A DNA stretch of 64,000 nucleotides from Pedobacter sp. SL55 (GTDB lineage: Bacteria; Bacteroidota; Bacteroidia; Sphingobacteriales; Sphingobacteriaceae): contig NZ_CP113059.1 of assembly GCF_026625705.1 (NCBI RefSeq), forward strand, positions 2,914,001-2,978,000, written 5' to 3'. Below, piece after piece: positions 44,029 through 51,772 of the stretch; within the stretch, counting starts at the first letter, position 1; the number at the start of each line of letters is the position of its first letter. Under the pieces are notes generated by a model. That model was not told the DNA's origin and made no database searches. It worked only from the letters and a program-made list of their open reading frames with translations. Position numbers and translations under genes: made by a program.

Positions 44029-47000
44029 ATGAAAAAATACGTTCTAGTTGCTTGTTTGATTACACTACTTTTTCAAAGTGTTTATGCCATTGATATTTCG
44101 AAATATCGCTTTCATATTATGCCCGAAACTTCCTACTACGGCGGCATACAAAGTATTGCAAAAGACAGTTTGGGAAGAATGTGGTACACTGGGCCAGATG
44201 CGCTTTTCATGTACGATGGCAACAGTTTTTATCAGCTAGATGATGTTGTTTTTGCTATTAAACCTAAAGGAAAATGGGGCTATGGCTCTATTGTTATAGA
44301 TAAAACAGGGAATTTGTTTTTGAGCTCTGGCCATGGACTGCTAAAATTTAATTACCAAAAATTTTCGTTCGAAGTAGTGGTTGATGGCATCATCCGTTCA
44401 CTTTGCTTGCATAATGATGGTAAGCTTTACATGTTCTCTGGCGATAGCTTAAAAAGTTACGACCCAAAAACCCAGCAAGTCGAAGGATTTAGGTTGCCCA
44501 AAAATCAATCTTACAATAACATCGTTAGCTTAAACGGAAATGTGTTTGTAACCCAAGAGGCTGCTCTTTTTAAGGTGCAAATGAACAGTCGCCGTTTGCT
44601 ACCATTCGCTAATTTTGGCGCAACAACCAATGCCATTAACGATGGTTTGGTGTTCGGTGGAGCTTACTATTTTCTTACACACAGGGGTGGTATACATGTT
44701 ACAGATGCCGCGGGAAATTTGATGAAACGAATTCCGGTGGTGGTAGCTGGCAACCAAACCATGTTATCTAAGAAAATTTACATAGACCAAACTGGCATTA
44801 TTTGGGTAGCTACGCAGGCTGGTTTATTCTTTTACGATCCGGTTAAGGAAACTAGCAGTTTTCTTCGCATGAATTTGAATGACGCCTTTTCACTTCCCAA
44901 CAATTCCATTTGGACCATTTCTCCCGATCCAGACCAAGGTGTGTGGATAGGAACTTATGGTGGTAAAATTGCTTACTGTTCACTTTACGATTCTGCAGGT
45001 GCGTTATTTTAATCCCAGTCCTGGAGGGTTAAACCATCCAATTATCAGTAGTTTCCAAGAAGACCATTTGGGCAATATATGGATTGGTACCGAAGGTGGA
45101 GGCCTAAACTACTGGAACCGGCAAAGCGACACTTTTAAGCATTTTCTGAAATCTAAAAACAATTCGCCTAACTCAAACATGATTAAGCGGTTAAAGTTCG
45201 ATCAAGGAAACAAACGTTTATCGGTTTCGGCTTACAGTGGTGGTGTTGCTTATTACGATATGAATGCAAGTGCATTCCGTAGCTTAGATTTTATATCGCC
45301 AGAAAGTAAACAACCATTAACCGTGTATGATTATGTGCTAGACCAGCAAGGCACCTGGTGGATGAGCGATCCTGATAAGACATTTTTCTACAGAAAAAAA
45401 GCCAACAGTGCTATTGAACTGGTAAGAGTAACAGGCAACAACGGTAAGCCAATTAACTTAGAGGTAGAAGCCCTATATTTTGATAACCAAAATAATTTGT
45501 GTTTGGTTACCCACCAGGGTTATTATGTGGTGCAGCCCAATACTTTAAAGGTAATTAAACACTACCTTATTAAAGATCCATCTTATTCTGCAAATTATTT
45601 GTGTAGTTTTCTTATCGCATCTAACGGAGATTTATGGCTTGGCACTTTGGGCAAGGGCATTAATGTGTTAAAAAAAGATGGTAGTTATGTAAACTACAGT
45701 GCCACCAGTGGTTTTGCCGCAAAAATGGTATTCGGCATACTCGAAGATGAAGGATCTAAAAACATTTGGTTAAGTACCAGCGACGGACTTTATTTTTACG
45801 ATAGCCGTACCAAGAAGTTCGAAAAAGCAAGGTTTTACCAAGAAAACAGCTGTGGCTCTTTCTATATCCGCTCTGCTTATAAAACAGCCAAAGGCGAAAT
45901 GCTATTTGGCGGCACCAATGGATTCATGCTTTTTAATCCAGCCCAACTCAACAAAAATCCTCAAAAGCCTAAAGTATTTTTTACCGGTTTTTTTGTAAAT
46001 AATATTCAAGTAACGGCTAATTCAAATCCATCGCTTTTAGCTAAAGACATATCTAGTGTTTCTAACCAAAAAGAAAATCGCATACAGCTTGCTAACAGCC
46101 AGTCAAATGTAGAAATTAGGTTTTCTGCAAATAGCTATCTATCAGCAGAAAAAAACCAGTTTGCCTACCGTATGAAAGGACTGGGCGAAAAGTGGCAAAT
46201 TAGCCATGCCAATCAAAAATCAGTGCAGTTTCTCAATCTCCCTAGCGGCGATTACACTTTCGAAATCAAGGCATCTAACAACGATGGTTTGTGGGGAGAT
46301 GAAATTTCTAGACTGTATATTCATGTAGATCCACCATTTTTTCTGTCGTGGTGGGCATATTGCTTTTATTTTGCGGTATCGCTTGCTTTATTGTTTTTTA
46401 TCATTAGGTACTACACCAATAAGAAAGTTTTTAAAGAAAGATTAGCCCTACAAGCCCTCAAAGAGAAAAATATGCGTGAGCTGAGCCAAGCCCGTACAGA
46501 TTTCTTTACCAATATTTCTCATGATTTAAAAACACCTTTAACCTTGGTCATACAGCCTTTAAAACAATTAAAAGAAACTTTGGTAGCTAATGATAGTGCT
46601 ATTGGCTACATGGGCCTAATCGAGAAAAATGTGTCCAGAATACAACGTATGATTAGCCAGTTGCTGCGTTTTAGAGAAATTGAAAGCCAAAAAATTACAC
46701 TTAATCCTCAAAATGGAGATTTTATCAACTTTGTAAGAGATCTTTTTGGACTATTTGAACTTTACGCCAACAAAAAGCAAATAGAAACCAATATTGCTGC
46801 TCATAAAGATAATTTATACGTTGCTTTTGATTACGATGTGATTGAAAAAATACTAACCAATTTGTTTTCAAATGCACTGAAATATACCCCAAACAAAGGT
46901 TATGTTGGTGTACGTATTTACAGTTCTACCAACCAAGAAAAGGAAAGATTAACAGATAGAATAGACGAGCAAGAAGCCGAGTATGTTTCTATAGAAGTTT

Positions 47001-48091
47001 TAAATAGTGGCGATGGATTTTCTGAAGAACAGATTGCAACGCTTTTCACTTCGTTTAATCGTTTATCGTCGCAACGGCCCACGTTCGAAGAAAGCTCTGG
47101 TTTGGGATTGGCAATTGTTAAAGAGCTTGTTGAAGTGTTAAATGGTAAGATTTGGATGGTAAACAAAACCGATAAAATCTCGTTTACCATTATGCTACCG
47201 CTGATGAAACAGGCTGGCTCTGGAGATATGCAATCTAATGTGTACGATTATACCATTTCTGAGATTGACGATATCATGATGCAAGATACGGAGGCACCAG
47301 AAAATAATAATGCTAGTGCTAAGAAGACCGATAGCGTGTTGTTGATGGAGGATGATCCGCAACTACGTGCTTATTTAGAGCAGCGACTGGCAGAAAAATA
47401 TAATGTGTATACCGCAAGTGATGGTGCCGAAGGGTTGATAAAAGCAGAAAAAATTTATCCTCAACTAATTATTACCGATTTAGTAATGCCTAACCGAACT
47501 GGTTTGGATGTATGCAAAAGCTTGAGGCAAAATTTTAAAACTAGTCATATTCCCATCATCATGATTTCTGGAAATGGCGATGATAACCAAAACAAAATTA
47601 AAGCTTTGGAGTATGGTGCCAGTGTATTTATAGATAAACCTTTTGATGTTGATTACCTAATGCAGCAGGCGGAAACCATTCTCAAAAATCAGCAAGAACT
47701 GAAAGAGAAATACAGCAAGCGCATACAAGTAGACCCATCTAATGTAACGGTTACCTCTATGGACGAAGAACTACTGAGGAAAGCGATGAAGGTAATTGAA
47801 GAAAATATTGCCAATGCCAATTACTCGGTAGAAGATTTTGTGTCTGATATGAATGTAGGCAGAACCATCTTGTATCAAAAAATTCACGACATTGTGGGGA
47901 TGTCTATCAAGGAATTTATCTTGAATATCCGCTTAAAAAGAAGTGCTTATTTGTTAGAAAAATCTGATTTAACGGTTGCCGAAGTGGCCTATGAAACAGG
48001 TTTTAATAACGCTAAATACTTTAGTGTTTGCTTTAAAAAACAGTTCGAATTAAGTCCTTCTGAGTTTAAAAAGAAAGCAGGTAAGAAGTAG
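44029..48091 (+). CDS. Hybrid two-component system regulator (HTCS) of the PUL (frameshift near 44998)
   Basis: Removing one base gives one protein of about 1,353 residues. Signal peptide (1-20), then a periplasmic two-blade-type sensor of Reg_prop repeats (DSLGRMWYTG, IIWVATQAGLFFYD, LGNIWIGTEGGGLNYW, NIWLSTSDGLYFYD), and a Y_Y_Y domain (FAYRMKGLGEKWQ). A single TM (FFLSWWAYCFYFAVSLALLF) follows, then HisKA with NISHDLKTPLTL, HATPase with SSGLGLAIVKELV, a receiver (LIITDLVMPNRTG), and a C-terminal AraC-type DNA-binding domain (FVSDMNVGRTILYQKIHDIV, VAEVAYETGF). It senses a PUL oligosaccharide in the periplasm and activates PUL promoters. The break joins YCSLYDSA to VRYFNPSPGG. Confidence 0.9.
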
Positions 48092-48329
48092 TATTTCTTG
48101 GCAATGGCATTGTCAAAGTCGCTTGGTCATTCCTACATCGTCATCCCCGCGAAGGCGAGGATCTTAAAGCGCTAAAAAGTTTTTTTGAAGATCTTAAATT
48201 GGTTCTACAGCGTTAAGATCCCAGACTAAATCTGGGATGACGTTCTTGGTAGTGCTAAAAATTTCTTAAGGCCCCAAAGATGCTTAAATTTACATCCTAA
48301 AGTACAGAAGCGAACCATTTCTGTACAAA
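48063..48329 (+). repeat. 267-bp direct repeat, copy 1 (HTCS 3' end plus degenerate operator)
   Basis: Starts inside the last codons of the HTCS gene (AAAGCAGGTAAGAAGTAG is shared with copy 2) and runs through a REP-like palindrome (CGTCATCCCCGCGAAGGC at 48139 to CTGGGATGACG at 48242) to an operator-like GTACAGAAGCGAACC (48302-48316). The second operator unit at 48323 is damaged and no -7 box follows. Confidence 0.85.
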
Positions 48330-48421
48330 GAACTTTCGCTCTTCGGAATTTGCAATTCCGAAGCACTATCGTCGGATCTGAGGTCCGAAAAATAAATGAA
48401 ATTATAAATTCCATGATAGGT
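48330..48421. repeat. Spacer with two short hairpins between the direct repeats
   Basis: About 92 nt not shared by the two copies. It contains CGGAATTTGCAATTCCG and TCGGATCTGAGGTCCGA, two adjacent palindromes that look like another dispersed intergenic repeat. No gene. Confidence 0.5.
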
Positions 48422-48689
48422 AGTTTAAATGTAAAGCAGGTAAGAAGTAGTATTTCTTGGCAATGGCATTGTCAAATTCGCTCGGTCATTCCCACGTCGT
48501 CATCCCCGCGAAGGCGGGGATCTTAAAGCGCAAAAAGGTTTTTTGTTAAGATCTTAAATTGGTTCTACAGCGTTAAGATCCCAGACTAAATCTGGGATGA
48601 CGTTCTTGGTAGTGCTAAAAACTTCTAAAAGCCCCAAAGATGCTCAAATTTCCATCCTAAAGTACAAAAGAGAACCATTTCTGTACAAA
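48422..48689 (+). repeat. 267-bp direct repeat, copy 2 (carries the functional-looking operator)
   Basis: Offset by 359-360 nt from copy 1, with a few substitutions (for example GGCGGGGATC for GGCGAGGATC). It repeats the HTCS tail codons outside any gene, the REP-like palindrome (48498-48602) and the operator (site C). The start of the repeat inside a coding sequence shows that copy 1 is the original side. Confidence 0.85.
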
Positions 48690-48726
48690 ATTGAACCCTT
48701 CATCGTAAGTGTTTGTGGTAGTTTTG
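48662..48726 (+). promoter_or_regulatory. HTCS-type tandem operator and promoter, site C
   Basis: GTACAAAAGAGAACC (48662-48676) and GTACAAAATTGAACC (48683-48697) are 21 bp apart. TAGTTTTG at 48719-48726, 22 nt later, fits TAnnTTTG. Transcription would start near 48733, so the GH88 protein must start at 48772 and not at the in-frame ATG at 48709. Confidence 0.75.
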
Positions 48727-48771
48727 AAGATGCCAAATCTCAATTGGTACCAAATATTCAAACTTAAACTA

Positions 48772-49962
48772 ATGAACAAAAAAGGAACACAAATTTCGTT
48801 GCTATTACTTATCACATTAATTATTGTGGGGCAAGTTAAGGCACAATCTTTAAAGCAAGTAATTGATAAAGCGTTTCAAAATGCCGAGCAGCAAAGCCTT
48901 TTAATGGCGAAAAAATATGAAGATCAACCTGGAAGATTTCCAAAATCATTTGAAAACGGTAAAGATACCTCATCGGATTCACGATGGTGGTGCAGCGGTT
49001 TTTTTCCAGGCTCACTTTGGTACTTGTACCAAAACAATAAAAATACCGAAGTGCTTAAATATGCCAAACTTTTTACCGATAGGGTAGAGCGAGAAAAGTA
49101 CACCACCGATAACCATGATGTAGGCTTTATGTTATATTGCAGTTTTGGTAATGGCTTACGTATTACAGGCGAAGAACGTTACAAAGAAGTGCTGTTAACT
49201 GGAGCAAAATCATTAGCTACTCGTTTTGATACGAACGTAGGTTTAATCCGTTCGTGGGATCATAATACAAAAGTTTGGCAATATCCGGTAATTATAGATA
49301 ACCTCATGAATTTAGAATTGCTGCTTTGGGCTGCTAAATATTCTAAAGATGAGAGGTTTAAAAAAATCGCAATTTCACATGCCAACAAATCGATGATCCA
49401 TCATTTCAGACCAGATTTTAGTTCTTATCACGTAGTCTCTTACGATAAAAAAACTGGTTTGCCACATAAAAAGCAGACCCATCAAGGTGCAGCTGACGAT
49501 TCTGCATGGAGCCGCGGACAATCCTGGGGCTTGTATGGTTATACCTATCTGTACCGCGAAACTAAAGATGAACGCTATCTGGAACAAGCAAAGAACATTG
49601 CCAATTTTTTAATCAACCACCCAAATATGCCAAAAGATTTTATTCCTTACTGGGATTACAATGCGCCACAAATACCAAATACCACTCGAGATGCTTCGGC
49701 GGCAACGGTAATGGCGTCGGCTTTAATTGAATTAAGCGATTTTGTAGATGCCAAATTAAAGCGTAAATATATGCAAGTAGTTGATATTCAAATTAGAACT
49801 TTAGCATCTGATGAATATACCGCTAAACGTGGCGAAAATGGAGATTTCATCTTGAAACATAGCACAGGTGCCTATCCTTTCAAATCAGAAATTGATGCGC
49901 CTTTAACCTATGCCGATTATTATTATTTGGAAGCCTTAACAAGATTAAAGAAAAGGTTATAA
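48772..49962 (+). CDS. GH88 unsaturated glucuronyl/galacturonyl hydrolase, secreted
   Basis: 396 residues from the ATG at 48772 (MNKKGTQISL), with a signal peptide ending GQVKAQ. GH88 motifs: SRWWCSGFFPGSLWYLY, NHDVGFMLYCSFGNG, VIIDNLMNLELLLWA, HQGAADDSAWSRGQSWGLYG, TTRDASAATVMASALIEL and a late APLTYADYYYLEAL. The aspartates of NHDVGF and IIDNLM are the expected catalytic pair. Such enzymes hydrate the double bond of 4,5-unsaturated uronic acids made by a lyase, although no lyase lies in this PUL. The first gene of a two-gene operon with the beta-helix protein. Confidence 0.9.
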   Translation: MNKKGTQISLLLLITLIIVGQVKAQSLKQVIDKAFQNAEQQSLLMAKKYEDQPGRFPKSFENGKDTSSDSRWWCSGFFPGSLWYLYQNNKNTEVLKYAKLFTDRVEREKYTTDNHDVGFMLYCSFGNGLRITGEERYKEVLLTGAKSLATRFDTNVGLIRSWDHNTKVWQYPVIIDNLMNLELLLWAAKYSKDERFKKIAISHANKSMIHHFRPDFSSYHVVSYDKKTGLPHKKQTHQGAADDSAWSRGQSWGLYGYTYLYRETKDERYLEQAKNIANFLINHPNMPKDFIPYWDYNAPQIPNTTRDASAATVMASALIELSDFVDAKLKRKYMQVVDIQIRTLASDEYTAKRGENGDFILKHSTGAYPFKSEIDAPLTYADYYYLEALTRLKKRL

Positions 49963-50032
49963 AAACATAAAAAATAATAGTAAAAACAAGTATTCTTGCT
50001 TTAAAATAGTATTATCCTCAAAAAAAACAGTA

Positions 50033-51247
50033 ATGTATATTCCTAGAAAAGTTTTATTTACCATTTGCTTATTTCTACAAATTATAGCTGCATTAACAGT
50101 TGTTGCCCAAAAACCAAATGAAACTTACCTCAGTCCAAATAACTATAAAACTGGTACGCAATCAGAACGTATACAAAAAGCCATTAACGATGCGAAGATA
50201 ACTACAGGAAAAGTAGTCATCCCAAGATATGATGCCATTACCAAAACCAATGTTTGGTTAATCGATCAAGCAATTTTGCTGCCTGCAGATTTTGAACTGG
50301 AACTGAATAACTGCAAAATCAAACTATCAGATAAATGCAGGGATAATTTCATCCGTTCTGCTAATGCAGGTTTAGGAATTAAAAATATCGCTCCGCTAAA
50401 AAACATTAAGGTAATTGGTATTGGTAATGTGTTGTTAGAAGGAGCCAATAATCCTCGTTCTACGGGAGATCATAACAAAACCTTGTCTTTAAATCCAGAT
50501 GGTTTTGGCCAATCTTTTGGTACCGATGCCGGCAAACCCAACGAAAACCAAAAAGGTGGCTGGCGCAACCATGCCATCATTTTCGCCTATGTGGATGGCT
50601 TTCAGGTTAGTGGAATTACTTTGAAAGATTACCATGGCCATGGTTTGGTAATGGAGCGCAGTACCAATGGTGTGGTTAAAGATATTACTTTCGATGTACG
50701 ACAAGCGGTTAATGTTGCCGGAGTAGAAAAACAAATCCTTAACCAAGATGGAATGGGCGTACGTTTTGGCTGCAAAAACATCATCATTGCTAACATTAAA
50801 GGTAAAAGTGGCGATGATTTTATCAATATCGGTTTAACTGATACAGGGGTAGAAGCAGGTAAGGAAAATGTGAATGTCGTAAGTGGTTCCATTTATGCTG
50901 GCGAAAAGGATAATATCGCTAACATCTATCTTCAAAATTGGCAAGATTTCTATTCTCTTTCGCATCGTGCCATTCGTATTATGCCCGTAGGTAAACTAAG
51001 AATAAGCAACGTTTTTATCGAAAACATGATCATCAGCCCCTTATCTAAAAAAGGTTTAGAAGCGGAGTATGCGCAAAACATCAACGGTTTATTTGTAAGA
51101 AACTTGGTAAGTAATTTTCAGGTAAAAGTTAAAGGAATAGCGAACGCTAGTTTTAGAGATATTTTCTATACTGGCCAAGGCGCTCCAATTGATATTGAGC
51201 AAAGTGAGAGTGTAGTGGTAGATCACGTAAAAAATGTTAAACCCTAA
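50033..51247 (+). CDS. GH28-like right-handed beta-helix protein, secreted
   Basis: 404 residues with signal peptide (TVVAQ). Beta-helix coils contain IIFAYVDGFQVSGITLKDYH, LNQDGMGVRFGCKNIIIANI and KGKSGDDFINIG. NQDG and GDD correspond to the NxDG and GDD motifs of GH28, but the usual GHG and RIK motifs are weak (HRAIRIMP at the expected place). It may be a distant galacturonidase-like hydrolase or a beta-helix protein of other specificity. It follows GH88 by 70 nt. Confidence 0.7.
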   Translation: MYIPRKVLFTICLFLQIIAALTVVAQKPNETYLSPNNYKTGTQSERIQKAINDAKITTGKVVIPRYDAITKTNVWLIDQAILLPADFELELNNCKIKLSDKCRDNFIRSANAGLGIKNIAPLKNIKVIGIGNVLLEGANNPRSTGDHNKTLSLNPDGFGQSFGTDAGKPNENQKGGWRNHAIIFAYVDGFQVSGITLKDYHGHGLVMERSTNGVVKDITFDVRQAVNVAGVEKQILNQDGMGVRFGCKNIIIANIKGKSGDDFINIGLTDTGVEAGKENVNVVSGSIYAGEKDNIANIYLQNWQDFYSLSHRAIRIMPVGKLRISNVFIENMIISPLSKKGLEAEYAQNINGLFVRNLVSNFQVKVKGIANASFRDIFYTGQGAPIDIEQSESVVVDHVKNVKP

Positions 51248-51311
51248 ATAGGAAGTAAAAAAGGCTTTTTTATGGTTGTTTGAGCAAAAAATAGCAGAAA
51301 ACCTTCCGTTT

Positions 51312-51375
51312 GTACAAAACCAAACCATTTTCGTACAAAAGTGAACCCTCTGAATAGTTGATGCGGATAGTTTTG
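51312..51375 (+). promoter_or_regulatory. HTCS-type tandem operator and promoter, site D (susCDE operon)
   Basis: GTACAAAACCAAACC (51312-51326) and GTACAAAAGTGAACC (51333-51347) are 21 bp apart; TAGTTTTG at 51368-51375 is the -7 box, 21 nt later, identical to that at site C. The resulting leader before susC is about 390 nt. Confidence 0.75.
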
Positions 51376-51404
51376 TCTTAACCATTATAACAACCAAACC
51401 GAGT

Positions 51405-51560
51405 ATGAAAACTAATCAGTTAATAGCTGTTGCTATTTGTAACCAAACGGGCTGCTCAAAGGCGATAGCCAAAAAAAATCCAAACACCAGTTACTTATTC
51501 ATTAAAACCTACAACTTACCCAATCATCTATTTAACGAGCTTGGTAGAAACTATGCGTAG
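51405..51560 (+). CDS. Possible 51-residue leader ORF upstream of susC
   Basis: An ATG-initiated frame inside the long susC leader (MKTNQLIAVAICNQTGCSKA onward, stop at 51558). No domain, signal or membrane segment is evident. It starts about 25 nt after the predicted transcription start. It may be a regulatory leader peptide or chance; the rest of the 51561-51772 leader shows no gene. Confidence 0.25.
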   Translation: MKTNQLIAVAICNQTGCSKAIAKKNPNTSYLFIKTYNLPNHLFNELGRNYA

Positions 51561-51772
51561 GGTATTGCAAGAGTTTCAGTTTTTCAAGATCAAAATACGA
51601 TAAGCTGTTAAAGGAGCTGTAAAGTTGCAACCAGTTCTAAATATTCGCAGTAGTAAAAATTTCAATGAACCAATTACAAGGCCTATAAGGTAAATCACGT
51701 GAACCAAATTTCTTCATATAAAGTGAAGAAATCAAATGTTAAAGTTTTAAATCCTAACCAAAATAAATATAA

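Noticed and set aside
44029..45012. HTCS sensor encoded as two separate proteins
   Set aside because: The break falls in the middle of the propeller repeats, no start or ribosome-binding site suits the second frame, and one base removed joins them cleanly.
48709..48771. Longer start for the GH88 protein at 48709
   Set aside because: It lies upstream of the predicted -7 box (48719-48726), and the signal peptide begins at 48772.
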